Assembly: GCA_012295275.1 (NCBI GenBank)
Contig: CM022668.1
Coordinates: 3,162,531-3,226,530 of the forward strand
Direction of reading: 5' to 3'
Origin: Chrysomallon squamiferum
Lineage: Eukaryota; Mollusca; Gastropoda; Neomphalida; Peltospiridae
Length of the DNA: 64,000 bases
The translations under genes and the position numbers were made by a program. The notes beneath the pieces are model-generated. The model made no database searches and had not been told where the DNA came from. It worked only from the letters and a program-made list of their open reading frames with translations. Positions 52,674 to 64,000 of the stretch are shown piece after piece (position 1 is the first letter of the stretch; every line of letters starts with the position of its first letter).

Positions 52674-52888
52674 TGTGTCTGAGTGTGTGTATTATTACAA
52701 AAAATGCAAGATAATCATAATTTTATTATTGACACTAATAATGTAGAAACAAATTTCTTGTTTAAAATGAAAAAAAACAAATATATTTCAATAAATGTAA
52801 CGAACGTACAGAACGAACAAGAAAAAATACATCCTTTATACATGCTCTTTAGCACGATAATAGGTGTTAAAGGTTTTCTCATATTATA

Positions 52889-52924
<36 letters not shown>

Positions 52925-53532
52925 AGAAATCTATCTTTATTGCTAGGAATAAAAAGTATTAATATCTCTTGTCAAAGCTGATAACAATGTGTATGATATC
53001 AGAATAAAACCTTTTTAATATGACAAATTATTTATATCTGTAGACTTATTGTTCAACAAATTATCACAATAAAATAACACTGTTACAAAACATTAAAACA
53101 TGACCCTTTTTAGCCTTTACGACTGGTCTCGACTACTATGATGAGCACGACACTGAAATCCAGCCTATCACATTACTTTAGTATGCATGTGTGTATATGC
53201 ATGTATGTATGTGTGTAATAAGATAAAGAGAGACAGAGACATTCAGAGACTCAGAAAACGTGACATAGAAACACACATAGAGATAGAGCAGGCAGAGAGA
53301 GACACATATGCATATGGATAGATTGAGAGTGACAGGCGGATAAAAGAATCAGACAGACAACTGAATGGATGGGCAGATAGAGTCAGACAGAGAACAGATA
53401 TAAATCATAATAATAATAAGAATAATAGCAGCAGCAACAAGAACAACGACTACGACGATCACTATGATATAATTAATAGAGGAAAAAAATATGTTTATTT
53501 TTAACAAGTATTATTTTAAAAATGACACGTAC
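52674..53532. other. FReD-locus intron/flank repeats
   Basis: An AT then GT tract lies at 52890-52924. A dispersed block with AAAATAACACTGTTACAAAA lies near 53070, and a degenerate AGACAGACAGAG stretch at 53220-53420. The latter sits just downstream (minus sense) of the Cys exon, as in the copies at 45060-45290 and 55740-55980. Confidence 0.55.
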
Positions 53533-54013
53533 CAACCAAGTATCTTTCTCACTGACTCCTAGTTCACTGTAGACGTCAATGTGTCCTTTCTGATCTGTAG
53601 GATAGACTCTGTAGATTCCGCTCTCATTTTTACCTTGTTTTCTTATCTCTTCACTGTCCGCTGGTCCTTGAACACCTAGAGAGAAAAGCCGTAAATCTAC
53701 TACATATGTAAGCATCAGAACAATAAACATCTGTGTCTGTGTATGTATATATGTATGTATGTGTCTACAAATGTAAGAATGTTTGAATGTACGTATGGAT
53801 GTATGCATGTCTTTACGTTTGTATGTATATGTGTTAGAGGTAGGAAGTGAGAGTGTGTGTGTATGAGAGAGCGAGAGAAATAGATTCAAGGAGAGATAGA
53901 GCCTGACAGACTCGTATATAAGAAAAGATACCCTAAACACGTGTGTCGGGGGTGGGGAAGTATTCACGTGCGGATACACACACCAAACAAGTAAAGAAGA
54001 CCTTAAATAAAAT
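53533..54013 (-). pseudogene. FReD leader + Cys exon copy with lost start and lost cysteines
   Basis: The leader exon (54013-53968, 46 nt, same length as 45827-45872) begins ATT instead of ATG. The Cys exon (53675-53533) is open and spliceable (CTCTCTAG / GTACGT) and encodes [20 protein letters not shown] through HIDVYSELGVSEKDTWL. Both positions that are Cys in all other copies (D-C-E-E and Y-C-E-L) are Ser here. No further exons follow on this strand until the AGAC-rich repeats. It is likely a pseudogene or a divergent non-disulphide form without a start codon. Confidence 0.75.
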
Positions 54014-54489
54014 TTCTTCTACACCACGTAAATGTCTGTTTCAAGATTTGTTGAACAGTTCATAAAAGTCGTTAGTTTAGCACACACACACACACAACCA
54101 AAACGTTTAGCAAGTTTTTGTAAATGACTATTTCTTCCAATCAAATTAAAATAAAGTGTTAAAACTTGTTAATGTGTTAGTTGTGTATTTCCTGTCGCTT
54201 TGGGTAATGAAAAGAACATTTGTCATATCACACGCCGTTATGTGTACTGCATGTGCAAACGCCATCCGCTCGTGCTGTCGCAGAAGCGCGTGCAACACGG
54301 ATGTACCCAAAACATATTTTAATTATTTCTTTACACATTGGAGAAGGGGAACAAGTAATAAGAAAGAAATAAAAAGCAAAACGGAAAGAATAAAAAGAAG
54401 GATAGAAAGTGACAAGAAAAGAAAGAAAGAAAGAAAGAAAGAAAAGCAGTAATGAAAAGAAAGAACGAAAGAAAGAAAAGAAAATAAAC

Positions 54490-54675
54490 AAAAAATAATA
54501 ACATTTCCAGTGTTCACATAGTTCGTCAAAATGCTGACTACTAGAAGAAGGGTAAAAGACTGAACAATAAATCTCTGATTATTTGTGTGTTGGTTTTAAC
54601 ATGTCTGACTGTAGCACAGACACACCTTGACCACTGGGGGTGGGGATATGACGACGGGCTTAGAACATAAAGTTT
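54490..54675 (+). pseudogene. FReD leader exon relic, no start codon
   Basis: It matches the plus-strand leader at 42480-42640 (CACATAGTTCGTCAAAATGC, LVLTCLTVAQTH, WGWGYDDG), but the ATG is replaced by ATA and the donor region reads AGAACATAAAG. The block around it is an inverted copy of 29830-30310. Confidence 0.75.
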
Positions 54676-54869
54676 GTTTTATGTTTAATTTGTACAGATT
54701 TTCTGATATTGTTAGTGTCATATCTTTCGGACTGCAATTACTACTACTACAACGAGTTCTATAAATAAAACTACTATTATACCACAATTATTGCTACCTG
54801 AACAACAACAACAATATTATTATTATTATTACTACTACTACTACAAGGAAACTTTGAAGCATTGAGAAT

Positions 54870-55045
54870 GTATTTACATTATTTACTTTTAATCGCAGAG
54901 CTTTCTTTAAAATAAAACAATGAATGAGACAGTGAATACGTGAAATACGAATCATTTTTGACTTTGAGAAATGTTCTCACATTTAGAACGATACAAGTGC
55001 AATAAATAATCAAGTGATTGAAAAAACAGCTAGAAAACAGCAACA

Positions 55046-55124
<79 letters not shown>

Positions 55125-55140
55125 GTGAAATAAATAACTA

Positions 55141-55183
<43 letters not shown>

Positions 55184-55300
55184 TCAATAATAATAAAAAT
55201 CACAATAATAAATAAATAACAAAGGTACATTAATACAAAGAAATATGGGGTTACAGTAACAAACACAAATCAACACAAAAAATGTTGTATTTATTTATTT
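54870..55300. repeat. CT tract and AAT tract
   Basis: A CT run at 55050-55122 and an AAT run at 55145-55181, followed by a segment resembling 36340-36440. No coding is seen. Confidence 0.7.
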
Positions 55301-55304
55301 ATTT

Positions 55305-55411
55305 ATAAGAAAACAAGGTAAACGGGTTCTACCGAGTGTATCCTAGACATCCAACAATACATACTGACTTTTACTGTGAACTAGGAGTCAGTGAGAACGA
55401 TACTTGGTTGG
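55305..55411 (+). pseudogene. FReD Cys-exon relic (plus strand)
   Basis: It begins ATAAGAAAACAAGGTAAACG (IRKQGK), then has a deletion and frame change, and ends ACTGTGAACTAGGAGTCAGT (CELGVS) with ENDTWL before GTACGTGTCATTTTCAAAGT. The start of the exon is missing and a frameshift breaks it. A 30-bp repeat (CACCAGTAAAATGATAAATA) follows at 55545-55740. Confidence 0.8.
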
Positions 55412-55544
55412 TACGTGTCATTTTCAAAGTAAAACTTGTTAAAAATAAACACATTTCTTTTTTTTTTTTCTTTCTTTTTATTCACATAGATTGAAGGGAA
55501 GTACTTCAATTACTTACCGGACAGTACATCCGACAGTAAAATGA

Positions 55545-55740
55545 GCAATAGGACAATACCTAACTAACAAGATGATGAATAGGACAATATCTCACCAATA
55601 AGATGATAAATAGGACAATATATCACCAATAAGATGATAAATAGGACAATATCTCACCAGTAAAATGATAAATAGGACAATATCTCACCAGTAAAATGAT
55701 AAATAGGACAACACCTCACCAGTAAAATGATAAATAGAGA
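55545..55740 (+). repeat. Short tandem repeat of about 36 bp (GATAAATAGGACAATATCTC)
   Basis: About five copies of GATGATAAATAGGACAATAT followed by CTCACCARTAA. The array lies between two oppositely oriented FReD exon relics. Confidence 0.8.
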
Positions 55741-56104
55741 AACACGTGTAGAGAAAGAGCAGACAGAGATAGACATATAGACCGACAATATCAGACAGTC
55801 AAACTATCAAAAAGACAGATAGACAAAGATAGAAAATGCACAGACAAACAGATATGCGGATAGCGAGAGAAACAGGTAGTGACGTAGAAAGAGAGAGGCA
55901 GATAGAAGAGTCGGACAAACAGACAACTGAATTGATGGATGAATGTATGGATGGGCAGAGAGAGAGACAGAGAACAGACATAAATCATAATAATAATCAG
56001 AATAATAAAAGAATCAATAAGAACAACGACAACGACGATCACTATGATATAAGTAAACGAGAAAATGTGTTTATTTTTAACAACTATTATTTTATAAACG
56101 ACAC

Positions 56105-56157
56105 GCACCAACCAAGAATCGTTCTCAATGACTCCTAGTTCACAGTAAACGTTGTAA
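56105..56157 (-). pseudogene. Truncated FReD Cys exon
   Basis: Only the 3' end of the exon remains on the minus strand (NVYCELGVIENDSWL then GTGCGT). It is cut at about 56157, where the dispersed block TTCCACCAAAACTGTTAGAA begins. A GA/AGAC-rich stretch on the other side matches those next to 45436 and 53533. Confidence 0.75.
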
Positions 56158-56820
56158 TTCCTGTTATTCCACCAAAACTGTTAGAATATTCGGACACTAA
56201 TTAAATAGAAACATTTTTCTTATATAAAATAAAGGAATTATTTAAATTAATGTAACGAACGTAAAGAAAGAACCAGAAAAATCACATCCTTCATGCAGGT
56301 TCTGCTAACTCGATGACACGTCAACGATCACAACAAAGCATCACAATAAAATAACACTTACGAAACATTAGAATTTGACGTTTTTAACCCTTTGCAATTA
56401 GAGCCATCAATTCACTGAGTACGAATGGAATGACAGATTTATTTATTTATTTATTTATTTATTTATCTATTTGTTTCTCTGTTTGTTTGTTTGTTTGTTT
56501 GTTTCAATTTAAGTTAGTTTAATTTTATTTCATGTAATTTTATTAGATTTAATTATAGCAAATTATATGGCAAAAAGGAAATCCTGTGAAAAAAAAGTCT
56601 GAAAAAAAGTCACAGTCAAAACGTTCCTATGTCATATTTAACTGAGATTCGTCACACAGTTCCATTATCATTATAAATAGAGAGGAATGAAATTAAATTG
56701 GTGGGAATAACAGATATTGTTGTTCAGCATGCTATGGTTTAACACACAGAGACAGGCAGACACACAAAAACTCTCACATCTAATATAATTAAAAAAACAA
56801 AACAAATATATCGCAGCTAA
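56158..56820. other. FReD-locus flank repeat
   Basis: It matches 30895-30984 and 33946-34500 across the site where the long-TIR transposon sits, and so serves as an approximate empty-site paralog. It contains TTTA repeats at 56438-56470. Confidence 0.6.
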
Positions 56821-56842
56821 GAACACTTTATTCAAATTATGA

Positions 56843-57105
56843 CTAATGAAGCTGACTTGGTATTGACTGTATCTTCATAACTGTTCTCTTCATAGAATAG
56901 TAGAATCCCTTGAAAGCGCCCCAGTCTATTCCATCAGCAAAGGAGGTGTGGTTTCCATGGAGATAGAGGCCGTTCAGATTAGAACTGTGACATTTGGAAT
57001 ACCACCAGCCCCCTTTGTACGTTTTAGCGCAATTATTGCCCCACGTGTCTCTGTCCAAGTGTTTAGCAGTGAACTCGTAACCCCGGTGACCTGAGAAACT
57101 GTCGC
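56843..57105 (-). CDS. FReD last exon (intact) of the six-exon locus
   Basis: 87 codons including TAG, with the acceptor TATGTTGTAG. It encodes GDSFSGHRGYEFTAKHLDRD and then NNCAKTYKGGWWYSKCHSSN, LNGLYLHGNHTSFADG and MKIQSIPSQLH. It differs from 34549-34814 at a modest number of residues and retains the GGWWY/CHSSNLNG hallmarks and both Cys. The loop after HLHGNHTS matches the usual fibrinogen-like ligand pocket region (family knowledge). Confidence 0.85.
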
Positions 57106-57196
57106 CTACAACATAAATGAAACGAAAGAGATAAGATATAACTGAGAAGAGAATTCGTAGTGAAAAAACAAGGTACATATCATTTAGAAATATATT

Positions 57197-57304
<108 letters not shown>

Positions 57305-57319
57305 TTGTCTAGTACTAAC

Positions 57320-57487
57320 CTGCAGTCCCACTATAGTCTATGACAAAGAGAAGTTTGTAGTACTCAGTCACAGATCCAATCAAAAAATACTCATATTGGG
57401 CGTAGCGTTTTTCTCCTTCAAAAGTTTACAGATCTATTCGTAGTCGTTGAGGTTTCTGACTGGTCAGTCTATGAATGTTCTCATTTC
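57320..57487 (-). pseudogene. NENIHRL exon with in-frame TAA
   Basis: 168 nt, phase 1 at both ends. It encodes NENIHRLTSQKPQRLRIDL, then TAA, then TFEGEKRYAQYEYFLIGSVT and EYYKLLFVIDYSGTA. Because it is phase-symmetric, leaving it out would keep the frame between the VFQRR exon and the last exon. Confidence 0.85.
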
Positions 57488-58122
57488 CTGTGAAACAGAT
57501 TGTACTGTTAAGTATATTTATACCAGATTACTGATAAAAAATGTCTGTGACAATTATGACATACATTGAATTCAAACACAGAAAACTGAAACTGACATAG
57601 TTTAAAATCGATCTTTACTCTTACCTAACTCTTCAGTAATGGCTGAAGAAAAGTTATTAGTCACGTGGTCTTTTCAGGTGATTTTCTAAGACAGGAAGAC
57701 ACAGGCAACATTTAGAGATTAAATGAAGAAAAGAAAGAGTGAGAGGAAGAAATAATGACAAAGTCAGAAAGGAATTAAAAAGGAAGAAAAAGAACGAAAA
57801 AAGAAAGGGTAGTAAGAAAGAGGCAAATGATGATGATGATAATAATAATAATAATAACTAGAATAATAAAAATTAAATAAAGAAAGAAATAAAAAACAAA
57901 CAATTAAATTAATAAAAACAAAAAAAAAAATCCTACAAGAGAAAACAAACATATTAATGTATAGCAGCAATGAACATTCAGAAGAAATATTTCTGCTAAA
58001 ACCAGGAACTCACACACCTAAACACACGTACATGCGTACATATATAATACAAAAACATACTGCATTGCATGCGAAATAAATTATCGAGAACTAAAACAAA
58101 ACAACAACCCCAAGAACAAAAA

Positions 58123-58165
<43 letters not shown>

Positions 58166-58263
58166 ATTAAAAGGCAGACAAAAAAGAAAAAAATGAAGCA
58201 AACATGTAAAACAGTTTTCTGTTGGCATAACAAATGATGACGTAAATAATTAATGAATATTAC

Positions 58264-58360
58264 CCAACCAAAATTCGTTCTTCACAGATCCAAATCCGAC
58301 CATGTACTTCTCCCATGTTCGGTAGAAATCTTCACTACCATCAGCACGACGCTGAAATAC
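58264..58360 (-). CDS. VFQRR FReD exon (intact)
   Basis: 97 nt, the same length as 44758-44854. It encodes [20 protein letters not shown] then [13 protein letters not shown], a core fibrinogen-like beta-strand region, and ends one base into the Gly codon before GTAATA. Confidence 0.85.
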
Positions 58361-59316
58361 CTGCAATCACATTAATTTAATACGTTTGTGTACGTCTGTT
58401 TGTATCTCTGTGTTTGCGTATGAATGTAGATTTGGGTATGTATACTTTATGCTGAAGTTTTATTCGTCAAATATAGGTGGGGCTTTTTTAAATTTTATAT
58501 GTGTATCCATACATTTAATATTATTTGGAAGATTTTTCTTTTACCAACCAATCTTAAATAATAACGAAAAATAACAAGGTCACGAATAAAGTTATTAATG
58601 AAGAAATGGCGCAAAAACTACAACAATATAAAGAATAATGTTGCAAATCAGATGTCTTCAAACTGTATGAATAAAGGTGGTTTATTTTTAACAAGTATTG
58701 TTTTGAAAATGAAACGAACCATCCAAGTATCCGTCTCTCCGGTTCATATTTCACAGTAAACGTCGATGTGTCCTTTCTGATCTGTAGGATAGACTCGGTA
58801 GTCTCCGCTCTTGGTTTTACCTTGTTTTCTTATCTCTTCACAGTCCGCTGGTCGAGCAGGTTTTTCTTTTTGTGTTTTCTCTTCATAGTTTTTAATTAAT
58901 AAATCATTTATTTTTGTTATAATTATATATTTTTTCGATGTATTTAATATTAATTATTATTACTATATCATTGTTATTATGGTGGGTGTTATCATTAGTG
59001 TTGATAACATTTCAAACAGATTATTTGACACAAGTACAAGATAATCGGTGAATAGAGATATCAATAAAGATTAAATTATATATATATTTTCGGTGGTAGA
59101 CAAAAATTATAGAGAGACCCTGGAAACTATATGTTTTCATTTGATTTTATATTATTTTTATTATTTTTATAATTTAAAATGTTTTATTTTTATTTTTTTT
59201 TATTTTTTTTTAAATGTTAACGAACAGGTCTTTATTTAGATGTAAAGAAACAAACTTTGAATTCAATGTATGTCATAATTGTTACAGTCGTTTTTGACCA
59301 GTAATCTGGTGAAAAC

Positions 59317-59483
<167 letters not shown>

Positions 59484-60272
59484 TCAGGAATTGCTAATCC
59501 AGGAATGAAACCGTCTCAAGTTTTACAGACAAACCTTGACTTTTGACTTACGTTCTGTTCTGCACTGATCACCAGACCGGATCTACTCTTACAAGCCATG
59601 TGGCGTTCTTTCACTCGCCGCATTGTTTACGCGTCGAGCTGCCTCAGTTGTGTATCGTGAATTTTCTTTACGGTTTTAATTTTAAAATGTTTATGTCTAA
59701 TTGTTTACGTATTTAGATGCCTTGCTACCAGAAAACCGGAAAATCCACAAATCTGCAATGCCTCAGGCCCCAAGGAGTCTGGATAATTGGCCCGGTACCT
59801 GTATTAGCATTAATGAAAGTATTAATAGAGGTATTAGTAGCAGATGTAGTAAATAGTAACGGTACTAGGAATAGTAATGGTGTTATTAGTAGTAGTGGTA
59901 GTAGGAGAAACAGTAATAGTAATGGTATTATTAGTATAGTGGTAGTAGGAGAAACAGTAATAGTAGTGGTATTATTAGTATAGTGGTAGTAGGAGAAACA
60001 TTAGTAGTAGTGGTATTAGGAACAATAGCAAATCTAACAACAGTCACGATATCAAAGAAAGAAAATCTGTACAAAATAAACATAAAATAAACAGCTTACC
60101 TTCCAGTCCAGTCGTCATATCCCCACCCCCAGTGTTCACCGTGTGACTCTGCTACAGTCAGACATGTTACAACCAGCACACAAAGAAATAGAAAATATTT
60201 CATTTTCAGTCTTTTCTCTTTCTTGTAGTCAGCAGTTTGTCGAACTGTGAGAACACCGAACAATATGAGACT

Positions 60273-60283
60273 TATATATGTTT
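60273..60283 (-). promoter_or_regulatory. TATA-like promoter of the six-exon FReD locus
   Basis: Minus-strand CATATATAAGTCTCATATTG lies about 70 bp before ATG 60203, identical to the plus-strand copy at 42455. Confidence 0.5.
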
Positions 60284-60509
60284 CTTCTCTCACTTTTTTC
60301 TTTGTCAACGTGTACAGAGAAAAAAATACTACGTTCAGTGTATAATAAAGTTTACTTTTTGTGTTGTTTCCAAAGGTCAATGTCAGCCTCTTATCTCTTA
60401 TTTATATCAGTTAAGATATTGAGGTAGATTTCTGTGCAGATCAATAATAATAAACTTTATATCTTGATTCATATGTTACTTGATTAAACAAACAGAGAAT
60501 AACACATTT

Positions 60510-60895
60510 TTGATCTCTAGCGTAGTCTCGGTAGATGTTGCTTTCATTTTTGTTTTCTTTGTTTTCTTATTTCTTCACAGGCCGCTGATGAGGAATATCT
60601 TCACAGTTTTAAATTAATTAATTTTTTTTTTTTTTAATTATTTTGTTATTAGTATGCATATTTGTATTAGTTATTACTGTCGTCATAATTATTATCGTTT
60701 CTGATATATCTGTTACTGACATTATTTGAAAACAAATTTTCCACAGAATGGATTTTATTTTATTTTGTATTTTATTTATTTATTCTTTGTTTTCAAAGTT
60801 TTACGTGCGATTTTTTTTATTTCGTTCAAAGCTGTTAACTTTTTATTTTTTTTTAAATGACACGTACCAATCAAGTATCGTTCTCTAGCTATGTG
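60510..60895 (-). pseudogene. Two partial FReD exon relics (right arm)
   Basis: Counterparts of 41755-42180. GCGGCCTGTGAAGAAATAAG on the minus strand lies near 60570-60590, and the GTACGTGTCATTT intron start with a short ENDTW end lies near 60860-60890. They were duplicated together with the arm, so they were already broken before the inversion. Confidence 0.65.
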
Positions 60896-61006
60896 CGTGT
60901 GGTACGAATGTGCGTGTAGTGATTTGACACCAAGAGAATGCGTATGTGTCTTTTTACTTTCTCTCAGTTGCTGTATATCATTTATTAGAGCTCTTCCATC
61001 TTTGAT

Positions 61007-61080
<74 letters not shown>

Positions 61081-61532
61081 GTGTGTGTGTATCTCTCTAT
61101 CTCAAGTCGATGTACACTACAACATGTTTACATTTTAAAATATTCTGCTTTGTGGTTGATTATTGGAAATGTTATCTCCTATCTGTGTACAATCTGTGTT
61201 GACTGAAACATGTTGTCTTTGAAGCAAAACTTGTTTCAGAGTTTTATAGATGACATTTACAGAGTGACATATGGTATTCGTTTAACAGATATCTCATACA
61301 ATAAAATACACATCAGATATTCTCTTTGTGTTTCTAGAAAAACATTTTATTTATTTATTTACTTATTTATTTATTTATTTAATTTAGCCCATATACTTTA
61401 AAATAATGTTTACTTTTAGCTGAAATAAGGAAATAAATTCACCGATGTCCCTTACCAAAAGGACTCTAACCATTAAGCGTTAATAGATGGGAACGTTAGG
61501 TGTCGGTTTTGTTATTATTACTATTACTGTTA

Positions 61533-61602
<70 letters not shown>

Positions 61603-61995
61603 CAGCTGTTTTTACTTGTTTAATTTTCTTTAAATAAAAACGTAATTTTATATTATATTTATATTATGTGACACAATCATATAAACCTGACATTCACAAC
61701 CTGTTTACAAAATACACTGTGTCTATGAATCTCAATACTCTCATATTATAGAAAATATATTCCCTTTAAACAGAATAACTTTTATTCTTAATAGACGGTT
61801 TTTTCATGACAAGTCTGTTAATGACGATGTAATAAATATTTGATATAAAGTCACAGCAGAAGAGGTTGTATAATTTTCTACTTTTCATTATTTTTATCTT
61901 TTTAGGCCCCAGAATGTAAATTAGAAAAAAAAATGGACAACAAATTATTAGTTAGACTTAGCAAATTTCATATTTAGGCTCTGATCTTTTTGGCG

Positions 61996-62202
61996 TATAC
62001 AGGTACCGGACCAATTATCCGGACTCCTTGGGGCATAAGGCATTCCGAATTCCTGGATTTTCCGGTTTTCTGCTACCAAAGAATCTAAATACGTAAATAA
62101 CCCGGCGCCTCGAACAAAAGTAGCGTCGGGAAATTTGTTTCCAATTTTCTGTTTTTTCCGGATTTCCGGACGCCGGATAATTGGTCCGGTACCGGTATTT
62201 AA
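61996..62202. mobile_element. MITE with CCGG-rich inverted ends (right arm copy)
   Basis: Inverse of 38956-39161. The left end reads ACAGGTACCGGACCAATTAT and the right end GGTCCGGTACCGGTA. It was carried with the arm. Confidence 0.8.
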
Positions 62203-63315
62203 ATCTGTGTATCCCACGTTGAAAGTTCGCGACTAACCAACAGAAGTTTCAATCTTACGTAAAACATGGATCTCAAATTTGTTCTAATTTCATATCCATC
62301 TCAGGATTAGTGTCTGTGTTTAATCCCTTCTTGTTAAAAACAAAAATTTAATACATTATATTATCGACAGATTTTAATTTAACACATGTAAGACTTCAAT
62401 AGGTTAATTAGCTGAAAAATAAACTACCAAACAAACGGAAATAGTTAGTTTTTTATTCAGCCACTTGATGTGAAACGTTTCCTAAAACTCGACAAAACTT
62501 TCACATGGAAGAAAATACGCGAGAAAACGAAATTGTAATGGACGATCGGGAACGCGCTATCGATTTTGATTATTAACATTGGAAACAGTTATTATTATTA
62601 TTATTTTTAAGTGAAATCTGAAAAAGCAATAATATCGATGTGGTAAACTATATTCTCTCGTTTCAAGCAAGAGTGGAATTAACATATTCTTGGGTAGTAA
62701 AAAATATGTAAACAATATTGGATTTGCATTCTCAAGTTACCTGAATTCGTACTGATGAGAAGAATTCATTAAAAAGTTGTTCGACAGGAGGATTAAAATA
62801 GTACGGTAAATACAAAACTGATGGTGTGATTTCTAGCTTTTTTTTTCTTTGCTGTGTTTTTACAATAATTATATACAGAACATTAGTAATTTATTTTATT
62901 AATGTTTCAGTCGATTATTGATTTTCTATGAATTGTGTCTTACTTCGGTCTATTTTTGAATAAGCATTTATGTACTGTAATGTATTTACAATGTAGATTA
63001 TAATGTATGTGGTAATGTGTATGAAAATATATTTGTTGTAATGTATATGCAATTGCATGTTCAGTAGCTACTATCTGTATGTGTATACTGTACGTATGTG
63101 CGTGTAGTGATGTGAGACCAAGTGCATGCGTGTATGTCTGTTTACTTTCTGTCTGCATGATGTTTGTCTGTCTTTCTCTCAGTTTCTCCCTCTGTCTCCT
63201 TCTCACTTTGTCTCTCTCTCACGCTAGTTTTATGCATGTTTGTGTGTAAATGTGTATGTGTATGTGTGTTCACTTTTCTGACTGATTATTTGAAATCGGA
63301 AAGAAACATTTTATT

Positions 63316-63319
<4 letters not shown>

Positions 63320-63393
<74 letters not shown>
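63320..63393. repeat. (CT)n tract, paired with (GA)n at 37734-37838
   Basis: This is the same locus in both inverted arms, but the tract is about 30 bp shorter here. Confidence 0.85.
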
Positions 63394-63397
<4 letters not shown>

Positions 63398-64000
63398 TTT
63401 ATGATTGATTATTGAAAATATTATCTTCTATTTGTGTACAATCTGTTACGACTGAAACATTTTGTCTTTGAAGGAATACAATTTATTTATATCTCTGGAC
63501 TTTTATAGTTCTACGTAACCTGTCAACACTGATAACAAAGAATTACAAGAAAATAACACTGTTACAAAACATTAGAATATGAACATTTTTACATTTTACA
63601 TGACGTCACTGCATGTGTATTGAATGACAGAAGTTGTTCTCTAATTTTGGATGGACTGTGGACTTTCTCATTATATGACGTTCACATCTTTCGTAAACAA
63701 AAAGTTAATAATTATTCTAAACATTCTTGTTTTTCTTCTTCTTCTTCTTCTTCTTCTTCTTATTATTATTATTATTCTTATTATTGTTTATTCACTGATT
63801 CAAAGAAACTAAATTAGGATGCTGACAGATGTTTCTTTAGAAATCATTAAGTACACATTTATATAACTAGCATCATCTGTTACTTGGTTAACATATGTAT
63901 GTATATCTATGTATGTATGCATATATGTATGCTTGTATATATGTAAGTATATATATATATGTATGTATGTATGTATATCTAAGTATGTGTGTGTGTGTGT

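Noticed and set aside
54156-54452. 98-codon plus-strand reading with CRRSACNTDVPK
   Set aside because: No splice signals or similarity; it ends in a GAAA repeat.

Overview
The window is eukaryotic nuclear DNA and most likely molluscan, probably gastropod. It is AT-rich and crowded with microsatellites (ATT/ATC triplets, CT/GA, GT/CA). It has spliced genes with GT-AG introns, a tRNA-type SINE whose core resembles a repeat I associate with molluscs, pogo/Tigger-like and Tc1-like DNA elements, and secreted fibrinogen-related domain (FReD) exons. I cannot name the species.

Left third (1-24 kb): a 20-exon plus-strand gene can be assembled from 1146 to 19962. The introns have GT-AG borders, the phase is preserved across all 20 exons and the reading ends in a stop (2784 nt, 927 codons). 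The product is not recognised. It is rich in coiled coil and low complexity, and it carries 16 perfect-length 13-residue Ser/Thr-Pro repeats. Four consecutive phase-compatible exon pairs suggest internal exon-pair duplication. Its introns hold a 47-bp minisatellite (about 32 copies), a 35-bp minisatellite, a Tigger-like MITE and many triplet tracts. Convergent to it on the minus strand is an intact, intronless 374-residue rhodopsin-class GPCR with unusual core residues.

Middle (24-29 kb): no gene seen, only simple repeats and AT-rich sequence.

Right half (29-64 kb): a cluster of FReD gene pieces in both orientations. The pieces fall into a recurring set of exons: signal peptide; Cys-containing '[10 protein letters not shown]' exon; 'VFQRR' exon; 'NENIHRL' exon; and C-terminal 'GGWWY' exon followed by a stop and AATAAA. 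Some copies are intact exons. Others have nonsense codons, lost start codons or truncations. A large inverted duplication has one arm at about 36.5-44.04 kb (plus) and the other at about 58.6-64 kb (minus, running off the window). Its hinge in the left locus is a 200-N assembly gap. The cluster is interrupted by a decayed DNA transposon with long terminal inverted repeats and a PIN/XPG-like plus Cys-rich protein (about 31-33.9 kb), a Tc1-like element missing the end of its transposase (46.3-47.5 kb), a SINE (48.2-48.5 kb), a second Tigger-like element (52.0-52.7 kb), MITE copies and locus-specific minisatellites.

FReD proteins in molluscs are secreted lectin-like molecules, often linked to immunity. 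That role is family knowledge and is not shown here. No complete intact FReD gene can be assembled from this window alone. No rRNA, tRNA gene or CRISPR array was seen.
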